Shown here piece by piece: positions 16,043 through 23,933 of a stretch of DNA of 64,000 nt. Below the pieces are notes generated by a model that was not told the DNA's origin, made no database searches, and worked only from the letters and a program-made list of their open reading frames with translations. A program made the position numbers and the translations under genes. The first letter of the stretch is position 1. The number at the start of each line of letters is the position of its first letter. The stretch comes from Deltaproteobacteria bacterium (GTDB lineage Bacteria > Myxococcota_A > Polyangia > JAAYKL01), in assembly GCA_030595125.1 (NCBI GenBank), contig JAUVDV010000002.1:34501-98500 (forward strand). The letters are read 5' to 3'.

Positions 16043-16725
16043 CCAGGCCTCGCGCAGGGAACATTTTGGGGCCGACACGCAATGTTACTTACAAGAAAGA
16101 TGAACATCGGGAGAAATTGAGAGACCGCACCAGCAATTCGCCAGAAACGTACTCTGACGAGCAACTGATGTCTCGCCTGGCAGGCGGTGACATGGATGCC
16201 CTTGGACTGCTGTATGAACGTCACGACGGTTTGGCCAAAGCCGCAGTGAGCAGGTTGGCTCCGGAGATCCCCATAGCCGAGATCGAGGAGCTGGTTCAGG
16301 ACGTCTTCCTCGCTCTGAGTAGCACTGCGAAACGGTTTCCCCAGAGCGCGGGGCTCAGGCCATGGCTGTACGGGATTGCCGCTAACAAGGCCCGGCTCTG
16401 GCGGCGCAAGACCTGGCTGCGTCGGCGGCTTCTCGAACAGCACCACGGAGTCGGTGTGGGGCTTGCTCTGCGGACCAATGCCTCGCCAGCTGACCGGGCC
16501 GAGTTCAGGGAGACAATCTCCCAGGCGCTGTCGAGCCTCCCACAGAGCCAGCGGGAGGTCCTCTTGCTGCATGCAGCGGAGGGCTTCAAGGGCGAGGAGA
16601 TCGCACGGATCCTGGGGATTAGACACAAGACGGTCCGCACCCGTCTCCATCGCGCCCGAAAGAAGCTGTTGTCGGAAATGCGCGCCTGCGATGTTTCCGA
16701 AACATTAAAGAGGGAAAGAAGATGA
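16039..16725 (+). CDS. ECF-type RNA polymerase sigma factor
   Basis: A 228-residue sigma-70 family factor. The start at 16039 is set by the ATGA overlap with the preceding gene. Region 2 spans about residues 45-115 (DMDALGLLYERHDG, then EIEELVQDVFLALSS, then LRPWLYGIAANKARLWRR). Region 4 spans about 155-215 (LSSLPQSQREVLLLHAAEG, then FKGEEIARILGIRHKTVRTRL). It overlaps the anti-sigma gene by 4 bp. It is a distinct paralogue of the 5524-6147 factor, not a recent copy. Confidence 0.92.
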   Translation: MTRPRAGNILGPTRNVTYKKDEHREKLRDRTSNSPETYSDEQLMSRLAGGDMDALGLLYERHDGLAKAAVSRLAPEIPIAEIEELVQDVFLALSSTAKRFPQSAGLRPWLYGIAANKARLWRRKTWLRRRLLEQHHGVGVGLALRTNASPADRAEFRETISQALSSLPQSQREVLLLHAAEGFKGEEIARILGIRHKTVRTRLHRARKKLLSEMRACDVSETLKRERR

Positions 16726-18224
16726 AATCTTGTGATCGATTCGACGAGTTCATGAGCAGCTATGGCAATGTCGATCAGCAGGAGGCTTTCGAGGCCCATC
16801 TCGCTGTGTGCCCCGACTGCGCCACCGCGTTGTCCGAGCTGAACGCGATCGAGAAGGAGCTATTCGTTATGGCGGCGCAAGGGGCGCAGGACCTGCAGTC
16901 CTGGAGCCCCGGGGCTCGCCAACGGCTGATCGAACGCGCCGCCGCACCTCGTCGGTGGCTACTACAGCGGGCGGCGGTGCTCCGCTGGGCGGCGGTTTCT
17001 GTCACGATGATCGCTGTAGTCGTGGGAGCATTCTGGGGAGTGATTCTACTGTCGCGGCAGGGCGAAACGGACCGTGGGCCAGTAGCCGAAAACGATCCGG
17101 GAGTTGCTCTTTCGGCTCAACTGTTCCTGGGTACCGGGGTCGAACCGGTCGCGGTGTCGTACAAACCGAGAATGCCGATCCGATCTCCGATCGGTGGGCG
17201 CATACTCATACACGTCGGCGAGGATCGGATCGGCCTTGACGGCGGAGGCGAGTTCCGTTTGGTCGAGGTCGATTCCACACGACGGCGCATCAGTCTGGAG
17301 AGGGGCACAGTCGCCTGCTTCGTATCTCACCGGACGAGGGGAGGCGAGTTCGTTGTCGAGGCCGGCCGGATAGAGGCGCGGGTTGTCGGCACCCGCTTCG
17401 CGATCACCCGGACAGACGCGGAGGTAGAGGTGCTGGTATCCGAGGGACAAGTGGAGGTAACCGCCCCGGAGCAAGAAGCGATATTGGTGGCTGCGGGCGA
17501 AGTACTGATCTTTTCAGCGGGTGGCGAAGCCGCTCCTGACGTATTGGACGACGGATCGAAAGAGTTGATCGAAAAACTTCTGAGCGATGCGATATCGTTC
17601 ATCCGCCATAGCCCGAAGGGCGACGGCGGGCAACGTCAGACGTCGGACGTCAATGTCGATGACGCTTGTCCGCCTTCGCGATCAAGAGGACAGGCTACGG
17701 CGGATGAACGAGACGTTACCGCCAAAGACCTGGACACCTTGCGCGGCTGGGTAATAGAGGGGCGACTCAAGGACGCCACGCGTGGTCTAAGAACCTACCT
17801 GAAACAGAAGCCAAAAGACCCGGATGCCTGGTTGTTGATGGCCGACTGCCAACGCAAGGCTGGTGGCTGGGCACAAGCAGTGGAGGCATACCGTCAGGTG
17901 ATCGCAGTAGCCCCCCTATCGCGGGCCGACTTGGCGCGGTTCAGGGCCGGGGCCATCCTCCAAGAGAAGCTGGGGAATCATCGGGAAGCGGTGAAGATGT
18001 TCAAGGCTTATCTGCAATCGGGCGACGGGAAAAAGTTCCGGGCCGAAGCCATGGTGCGGCTCGGACGCTCCCTGCTCGTGCTGGGCAGGAGGGGCGAGGC
18101 GAGCCGGACACTCGAGGAGGTGGTCGAACTTTACGGCGGCAACCCGGCGGTCATCGAAGCGCGGGATCTACTGGAGAGTCTGGGAAACGAAAAGATGGAA
18201 CATAATACCGATCTCGCGCAATGA
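16722..18224 (+). CDS. Zinc-finger FecR-TPR anti-sigma factor
   Basis: A 500-residue protein. An N-terminal anti-sigma zinc finger (about residues 1-45) carries HLAVCPDCATAL. One membrane helix follows near 85-107 (AAVSVTMIAVVVGAFWGVIL). The periplasmic FecR domain is at about 140-260, with ARVVGTRFAITRTDAEVEVL. A linker leads to three or four TPR-like units (about 340-490, for example DAWLLMADCQRKAGGWAQAV and LGNHREAVKMFKAYL). It should sequester the sigma factor just upstream. Its 3' end was later duplicated at 20033-20093. Confidence 0.9.
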   Translation: MKSCDRFDEFMSSYGNVDQQEAFEAHLAVCPDCATALSELNAIEKELFVMAAQGAQDLQSWSPGARQRLIERAAAPRRWLLQRAAVLRWAAVSVTMIAVVVGAFWGVILLSRQGETDRGPVAENDPGVALSAQLFLGTGVEPVAVSYKPRMPIRSPIGGRILIHVGEDRIGLDGGGEFRLVEVDSTRRRISLERGTVACFVSHRTRGGEFVVEAGRIEARVVGTRFAITRTDAEVEVLVSEGQVEVTAPEQEAILVAAGEVLIFSAGGEAAPDVLDDGSKELIEKLLSDAISFIRHSPKGDGGQRQTSDVNVDDACPPSRSRGQATADERDVTAKDLDTLRGWVIEGRLKDATRGLRTYLKQKPKDPDAWLLMADCQRKAGGWAQAVEAYRQVIAVAPLSRADLARFRAGAILQEKLGNHREAVKMFKAYLQSGDGKKFRAEAMVRLGRSLLVLGRRGEASRTLEEVVELYGGNPAVIEARDLLESLGNEKMEHNTDLAQ

Positions 18225-18417
18225 ATGATTCAAGCGGTGTTACTTGGGCGACAAATCACGATATCGGGCGCTCGAAAGGAATAAGGAAGAAACCCATGAG
18301 AACGATACAATTAGTAGTTGCTGGTGAGCTGATGGTTTTCGTCGCCCTGTTCGGGCTCGTACAGATCACTGGGTGCGAGGCAAAGGTCAGATTGGATGAC
18401 CTCGGCGATACGGACAC
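18164..18417 (+). repeat. Duplicated segment, copy A (fecR 3' end plus lipoprotein 5' end)
   Basis: This covers the last 60 bp of the FecR-TPR gene, the spacer and the first 120 bp of the next lipoprotein gene. It aligns along its length, with many substitutions and only slight length change, to 20033-20284. Shared stretches include AAAGATGGAACATAA, CATCTCGCGCAATGAAT-like sequence and AAGGTCAGATTGGATGAC. Confidence 0.8.
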
Positions 18418-19162
18418 GGATACCGAAACCGATGGAGATCCGCTGCCACCGGCCTGGTTCCTGATGGATGCGGCTCGCATCGGTGACACCGACGAGGGTT
18501 GCGATCTCGACGGTGACGATGAGGTGGACAATCAGTTCAGTGTCATGGCGACCTTCATGGCCGACGAGGGGTACCTCGACGAGCACCTCAACGACAGCAT
18601 CGCGACCGACATCGACACCGGAGAGTTCCTCATAGTGATCAGCCTCACCGACCTCAACGACATGATCGACGACGCTTCGATCTCCACCAGCTTGTACGAC
18701 GGCAAGCTCGAGGATCAGGACGCCGGTGTGCCCGACGACCTCTACAGTGGACACGGCACCGTGCTCATCGAGGATGCGGCTAACGCCATGATCGAGGATT
18801 CAACCATCGCCTCCAGTCACCTCTCGATGCTGGTGGGCGAGATCACAATAGCTCTTTCGATAAACAGCAACCCGATCGATATCACCATATACAACGCTCT
18901 GCTGTCTGCCGACATCGATCCCCTGCCCGACGAAGAGATGCTCGAGGGCGGGATGACCGCCGGCACGATATGCGGCTCGGTCGACTGGAGCGATCTGGCC
19001 GATGGGCTGGCCCTGATACTGGAGTTGGAACAGACCGAACAGATGACCCTGTCGGCCTACCTAAAGAGCATCGCTGACATCGACTGCGAGGATACCGACT
19101 GCAAGCAGATCTCGATCGGCCTCCTCTTCTCTGCGGTCAGTGTGATCGCCACCGACCCCTGA
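18296..19162 (+). CDS. Linker lipoprotein of ECF locus 2
   Basis: A 288-residue lipoprotein. ATG 18296 is preferred (AAGGAAG before it, signal peptide directly after); an upstream ATG at 18221 overlaps the FecR stop and would add 25 residues. The lipobox is LVQITGC. A short linker (DTDTDTETDGD) is followed by about 240 acidic residues with regular hydrophobic spacing and no recognised motif. Its first 45 residues closely match those of the IgGFc-binding lipoprotein at 20163, because of a local duplication. Confidence 0.75.
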   Translation: MRTIQLVVAGELMVFVALFGLVQITGCEAKVRLDDLGDTDTDTETDGDPLPPAWFLMDAARIGDTDEGCDLDGDDEVDNQFSVMATFMADEGYLDEHLNDSIATDIDTGEFLIVISLTDLNDMIDDASISTSLYDGKLEDQDAGVPDDLYSGHGTVLIEDAANAMIEDSTIASSHLSMLVGEITIALSINSNPIDITIYNALLSADIDPLPDEEMLEGGMTAGTICGSVDWSDLADGLALILELEQTEQMTLSAYLKSIADIDCEDTDCKQISIGLLFSAVSVIATDP

Positions 19163-19255
19163 GCCCTCGGTCGTCGCCAGACGCCCGATCTCTGCCCGCA
19201 GACAGCTTCCGCATGACCAAGCCCCGTGTAGGGAAGGAAAAAAGGAGGAATGGAA

Positions 19256-19954
19256 ATGCGAGTAACAGTTAGGCTTGTTTGCATAATTGCAGCAATGCTG
19301 ATCATTGTGTCGGTTTTGCCGTACTGTGACAGTGATTCCAGACAGGGGTTCTCCAACTCAGATTCCGACTCGGACTCAGATTCAGATTCAGATTCCGATT
19401 CAGATTCAGATTCCGACTCGGAATGCGACAACCTCACGTGGGGTAATTCCTGGGTAATTGGCCAGAAGACTTTCAACTTCCAGATCGACGGGTATGCCGA
19501 CTCCGACGGAGATCACATCGTTGAGCAGACCGAAACCACCTTCTCTCTGGAGGACATGGCTTGTGCCGGAGAACAATCAGTGCTCCTGGTGTGGTCCAGC
19601 TGGTGCTCGACGTGACAGAGCGAAGTCGAGCAACTCAGTTGGGTTGAAAACAACACATCGGCCATTCATGCGGCAAAAGGCGTTGTTCTCGGAGTGGTGT
19701 ACGGGGAAAGTGACGGCAGTGCAGTCGACGTCAGTACGGCGTCAGCCTACTCCACGATCAATGAACAGATGGCAACCGACTTTGTCTCCGGCAGCGGCGT
19801 TTCGGACATTCTTCCGTTCATGGGCCTGGGTTCCATCCTGTTCCCCATCTATGCGGTGATCGATCTCCAGACAGCGGAATTGCTATATTACCAGAACGGA
19901 AACGGAAGCGGGCCGCAGGGATCCCTCGCATCTATCCAGCAGGCCAATCAGTAG
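19256..19954 (+). CDS. Candidate selenoprotein: lipoprotein thioredoxin with Cys-Ser-Thr-Sec
   Basis: One frame from ATG 19256 to TAG 19952-19954 is interrupted only by TGA at 19613-19615. AAAGGAGGAA lies 7 bp before ATG 19256, so that start is preferred over 19250. The signal peptide ends in a lipobox-like VLPYC; a Ser-Asp repeat linker covers about residues 35-56. A thioredoxin/TlpA-like domain follows: VLLVWSSWCST, then TGA at position 120, then QSEVEQLSW, and the cis-Pro loop ILFPIYAVID near 197. The TGA falls exactly where the second Cys of CxxC belongs, giving CxxU. Downstream, 112 codons stay open and complete the fold. A nonsense-mutated pseudogene is the alternative, but the position argues for selenocysteine. 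Confidence 0.72.
19626..19647 (+). promoter_or_regulatory. Possible bacterial SECIS-like hairpin
   Basis: Ten bases after the TGA, TCGA (19626-19629) pairs with TTGA (19644-19647), and CAAC (19631-19634) with GTTG (19638-19641). A small G/GG internal loop separates them, and the loop is TCA. Position fits a bacterial SECIS element. These elements are weakly conserved, and the loop lacks the usual G, so support is modest. Confidence 0.35.
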
Positions 19955-20032
19955 CGCCAAACGCCATTCTTTATTTCTGTGGGCTCATTCTGTTTTTTTT
20001 GAAGCTTCGGGGACCACTCCAAAGCTCGCGTT

Positions 20033-20284
20033 GGATTTGTTGGAGAGTCTGAGAAAAGGAAAGATGGAACATAACACCCATCTCGCGCAATGAATAATTC
20101 AAACGGTATTGTCTGGTAGACAAACCAAGAAATCGGAAGATCGAACGGAACAGGAGGAACTCATGAGGAAGATACAATTGGTAGTTGCTGATAAGTTAAT
20201 GATTTTTATCGCCCTGGTCGGACTCGTACAGATTATTGGGTGCGAGGAAAAGGTCAGATTGGATGACGTCGGCGATACGGACAC
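20033..20284 (+). repeat. Duplicated segment, copy B with fecR-tail remnant
   Basis: Homologous to 18164-18417. Positions 20033-20093 still read in frame as the C-terminus of a FecR-TPR protein (KMEHNTHLAQ and stop) but have no gene attached upstream. This is a remnant of a tandem duplication; the candidate selenoprotein gene lies between the two copies. Confidence 0.8.
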
Positions 20285-21845
20285 CGCCACCGACACCGCC
20301 ACCGACACCGATGTGGATGGCGACACCGATGGAGACACCGATGGAGACACTGACACCGATACCAGCTACAACGGACCGCCGATCCCTGAAACTTGCGAGC
20401 AGGCGGCACAGATTCGCACCTCCGTGGGGTGCGACTTTTTCTCTGCCGATCTAGACAACTACGTCGACGCCGACCCGCTGACCTACGCGGTGGTGGTCTC
20501 CAACCCACAACAGGACAGTGACGCCACGGTACACATCGAGGATCTGCGCGGGCCCGGGGACTCCCTGCGCACCGTCCCGGGGATGGAGGCGATCCTCGCC
20601 CCCGGAGAACTGGTGATCTTCGAGTTGACCTGCGAAACCACTTGCCCCGAACAGACGACCAACATCAACCTGACCGGGCTAGGACCCAAGAGTGCCTTCC
20701 GGCTGCTCGCAGACGTGCCGGTGCTTGCCTATCAGTGGAACACTTACGGCACCGGTCTCGAGACCGTCGATGCGTCGTTGCTGCTCCCGACCACCAGCTT
20801 GGGCGATTTGTACATCGGCGCTGCCTGGAACTACGGTCCCTACACCAACGACCGTGCCTCCCTCACGGTGGTGGCCATAGAGGACGACACCTCGGTTACC
20901 TTCACACCATCGGTAGACATCCCGGCGAATGGCGCCGTCCCGGCGATGAGCGCGGGGATCGCGTCTATCGCGATTGGGTTGGACGCCTACGACGTGGTGC
21001 AGATCTCTCCAGCAGTAAAGAACGCTGAACTGAGCGGCACACTGATCTCGGCCACCAAACCGATCGCCGTCTTCGGTGGCCACTCCTGCGCGATGGTGCC
21101 CAACGACTCGTACTATGCTTGCGATCATGTAGAGGAGCAGCTGCTTCCGTTGGTAGCCTGGGGCTCCGAGAGCGTGCTTGCCCGCTACGCGATCCGCGAG
21201 GGTGCTACCGAGTTGACTGATCCGGCGCTATGGCGCATCATCGCCGGCACCGACGATATGACCGTCACCTTCGACCCGCCGGTGGCCGACGTCGCAGTTG
21301 GCAGCGCCTACCACTTTGACACCCAGGGTCAGATGCTCGAGTTTCAGAGCCCTATCGACCACTACGCCAGCGCGACCCTCGACAATCCTCCCGATCCGAG
21401 CGAACCCGAGGCGCCGTTCTTCGCGTTCCAGATGATGACCGGGCGGAACTACGTCGACGGATCGTTCCAACTAGGCGATCCGATGATGATGCTTTCGCCT
21501 CCAGCCGGCCAGTATCTCGATCGCTACGTGTTCAACACCGATAATAAATTCGATTTCGATTACGACCGCATTATCGTCGTGCGCAGTGCAGGAGTGTGGG
21601 TGGAGGTCGACTGCATCGGGATCATCGATGATAGCGTGTTCATGCCGGTCGGTTCGTCGGGCTGGGAGGTGGCACGGATTGACCTCGACAATCCGCTCGG
21701 CGTACCCGGCTGCATCGATGGAGCGCACTGGATCGAGGCCGGGCAGCCGGTCGGTTTGTCAGTTGTCGGTGAGGATTTCGCCAACTCGTATGGTTATCTC
21801 GGCGGCGTCGGCGTCAAGATGATAAACCCGGTGATCGTGGAATAA
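20163..21845 (+). CDS. IgGFc-binding-family lipoprotein
   Basis: A 560-residue lipoprotein. CAGGAGG precedes ATG 20163. The lipobox is LVQIIGC; the Asp-Thr linker covers about residues 35-62. The rest matches the bacterial IgGFc-binding protein N-terminal domain family: a CDFFSADLDN-like start, FRLLADVPVLAYQWNTYG, then the hallmark IAVFGGHSCAMVPNDSYYAC followed by DHVEEQLLP. The family is named from eukaryotic Fc-binding mucin-like proteins; in bacteria it is a surface protein of unknown ligand. Its leader region is a diverged copy of that of the 18296 gene. Confidence 0.85.
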   Translation: MRKIQLVVADKLMIFIALVGLVQIIGCEEKVRLDDVGDTDTATDTATDTDVDGDTDGDTDGDTDTDTSYNGPPIPETCEQAAQIRTSVGCDFFSADLDNYVDADPLTYAVVVSNPQQDSDATVHIEDLRGPGDSLRTVPGMEAILAPGELVIFELTCETTCPEQTTNINLTGLGPKSAFRLLADVPVLAYQWNTYGTGLETVDASLLLPTTSLGDLYIGAAWNYGPYTNDRASLTVVAIEDDTSVTFTPSVDIPANGAVPAMSAGIASIAIGLDAYDVVQISPAVKNAELSGTLISATKPIAVFGGHSCAMVPNDSYYACDHVEEQLLPLVAWGSESVLARYAIREGATELTDPALWRIIAGTDDMTVTFDPPVADVAVGSAYHFDTQGQMLEFQSPIDHYASATLDNPPDPSEPEAPFFAFQMMTGRNYVDGSFQLGDPMMMLSPPAGQYLDRYVFNTDNKFDFDYDRIIVVRSAGVWVEVDCIGIIDDSVFMPVGSSGWEVARIDLDNPLGVPGCIDGAHWIEAGQPVGLSVVGEDFANSYGYLGGVGVKMINPVIVE

Positions 21846-21933
21846 AAGACGGCTTCAAACGACCGGAAACTCAGCAACCGCGCGGTTGCTCAGGAGAATA
21901 TCGGGTTGTTTGGGACAGGAGGTAGGTACGATT

Positions 21934-23025
21934 ATGAGAACGTGGGATCGTCATCTCATAGCGATGTTGTTTTTGTTGAGCGGGTGTGTAAGCACCAGCA
22001 TCGACACCAACCATAGATCGGACACCGACATCGATTCCGACACCGACACCGACACCGACACCGATACCGATACCGACACCGATACCGACACCGATACCGA
22101 CACCGATACCGACACCGATACCGACACCGATACCGATACCGACACCGATACCGACACCGATACCGACACCGATTCCGACACCGATTCCGACTCGGATACG
22201 GGCTCCGATCCGTGCGACGGCGTGGTCTGCGATTCGCCGGACCCGGATTACTGCGTGGATGAAGACACGCTGCGGGAATACTCTGACACTGGAACGTGCG
22301 ACGAAGGGTTGTGCGATTACCCCTACACCGACACCCCGTGCGGCGTCGCCACGTGGTGCGATACCGATGAATGCATCGCGTGTGATTCCGACTTGCACTG
22401 CGGGGACACCTGCGAAGATTGCACGTTGGCGGGAGAGACGTGCATCTCCGGTACTTGCGTGGGCTCGGTTATTTTCTTTGAAGATTGGGAGGATGGCAAC
22501 TCTCTCGGGTGGTATACCGGAGGAGGCTCGTACAGCATCTCCGTCACGAACACTACAGCGGCGGACTTGACCACGTACAGCCTCACCATCAGCGGCGGCT
22601 CCGGCGGCAACTATGACGGTCTCAACCACACCTTCTCGAGCCTCACTCCCTCCACCATTTCGTTCTGGGCGAGATCCGGCTCGACCTCATCATCCGACAC
22701 CTATTTCGTGGTGCACGGCCCCGGAGCCACAGGTACCGCCAACCAGATGGTGATGCTCTATTTCAAGGACGATGGCAACATCCGCGCCGACGCGTCATCG
22801 GCCACCTCGACGGACCTCATGTCCTATTCGGCCAACACCTGGTATCACATAGAGTTTTTAAATATCAACTGGTCGAGCCACATGTTCGACGTCCATGTAG
22901 ATAGCACATCCATCGCCACAGGGCTGGTTTTCAGATCGACCAGCGTCTCCAGCCTTGGTCGCCTGGACTTCTACAATTTCGACTCCTCCCAGGGTTGGTG
23001 GGACGAGATCCTTTTGGTGAATTGA
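21934..23025 (+). CDS. Large linker lipoprotein with LamG-like module
   Basis: A 363-residue lipoprotein. ACAGGAGGTAGG precedes ATG 21934. The lipobox is FLLSGC. The longest pure Asp-Thr linker of the window spans about residues 28-85. A Cys-rich segment follows (about 88-165, at least 14 Cys, starting [16 protein letters not shown]), as in myxobacterial Cys-rich surface modules. The last 200 residues ([15 protein letters not shown] to WWDEILLVN) have the pattern of a concanavalin/LamG-like sandwich. Likely a surface binding protein. Confidence 0.8.
   Translation: MRTWDRHLIAMLFLLSGCVSTSIDTNHRSDTDIDSDTDTDTDTDTDTDTDTDTDTDTDTDTDTDTDTDTDTDTDTDTDTDSDTDSDSDTGSDPCDGVVCDSPDPDYCVDEDTLREYSDTGTCDEGLCDYPYTDTPCGVATWCDTDECIACDSDLHCGDTCEDCTLAGETCISGTCVGSVIFFEDWEDGNSLGWYTGGGSYSISVTNTTAADLTTYSLTISGGSGGNYDGLNHTFSSLTPSTISFWARSGSTSSSDTYFVVHGPGATGTANQMVMLYFKDDGNIRADASSATSTDLMSYSANTWYHIEFLNINWSSHMFDVHVDSTSIATGLVFRSTSVSSLGRLDFYNFDSSQGWWDEILLVN
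22017..22202. repeat. Hexanucleotide tandem tract (Asp-Thr)n
   Basis: About 180 bp of GACACC / GATACC units encode a nearly uninterrupted Asp-Thr tract in the preceding gene entry. Third-base variation alternates GAC and GAT, so the tract is not a simple recent expansion. Confidence 0.85.
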
Positions 23026-23068
23026 ATGTAGAGGGTTTGGGTCCCTTGTGGAGTAGGAGGCGCAGAGT

Positions 23069-23755
23069 CTAAACTTCTTCCTCATCTTCCAGCCATGCGA
23101 AGAACGGAATGCTGTCGAGTACCGACCAGATGCAGTCATCCACATCGTCGAACTCGGAGCAGGTCGGGTCCCCGTCGAGGCAGTCCATCAGGTCATCCAC
23201 GTAGTTGCTTTCCAGGAAGAGGAAGAACGTCTCCTTGGCCATTTCGTCGAGGCAGTCCTGCATGGTCCAGCCGGGATCGCAATCGGTCATGTACTGGCAA
23301 TAGGCATCGACAAAGTCTTTGTTGTCCTGGGGAACATCCGTCTCGTCTCCAGCGATCCAGAAGCATTTATCGAAGGGGTCGTCTTCCTCCGGGCCGGCGT
23401 CGGTCTCGTCAAAATCGTCACATTCGTAGCCGGCGATACATTCGACGAAGTTCTCCACGAACTCATCGATCATCGCGTCGTCCATATCCTCGCAAAACTC
23501 TTCGACCATATCGATTTCACTTTGGGGAGCGCCGCAGCCCTCGAAGAACTCGACCAGATCGTCGCAGGGGTCCGAATCGGAATCGGTGTCCGTATCGGTA
23601 TCGGAGTCCGTGTCGGTGTCGCTGTCGGTATCGCTGTCGCCGTCGGTGTCGGTATCGGTTCCACCATCCATGTTGAGGTTCGGCGGGTCGCTGCTACATC
23701 CGAGTGCGAGCAGGCACGCAATGATCATTGCCCGAAGACCAATATTGATTTTCAT
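23069..23755 (-). CDS. Acidic linker lipoprotein
   Basis: A 228-residue lipoprotein, very acidic. The lipobox is LLALGC (Cys 20). The Asp-Thr/Asp-Ser linker covers about residues 33-63. The C-terminal 165 residues contain about 11 Cys in helical-looking spacing (for example EFFEGCG, IAGYECDD, YCQYMTDCDPGW, LMDCLDGDPTC), suggesting a disulfide-tied helical domain. I recognise no family. It is convergent with the LamG-like lipoprotein. Confidence 0.78.
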   Translation of the reverse strand: MKINIGLRAMIIACLLALGCSSDPPNLNMDGGTDTDTDGDSDTDSDTDTDSDTDTDTDSDSDPCDDLVEFFEGCGAPQSEIDMVEEFCEDMDDAMIDEFVENFVECIAGYECDDFDETDAGPEEDDPFDKCFWIAGDETDVPQDNKDFVDAYCQYMTDCDPGWTMQDCLDEMAKETFFLFLESNYVDDLMDCLDGDPTCSEFDDVDDCIWSVLDSIPFFAWLEDEEEV

Positions 23756-23933
23756 TTCAAGCCTCCCTTAAAAAGAATTCTTTGCCTTGTTTGACCCGCA
23801 TTTCCGTTTTTTGTGTTCTCCCCGTCCACCGCTGGACAATATTAGCATGGTTCGCGGCCGATGAGTGAAATTGACGGGCGAGGGCCGAGCGTTCAAACTA
23901 CGAACACGCGTTCACCATTGGAAAACAAAAATA

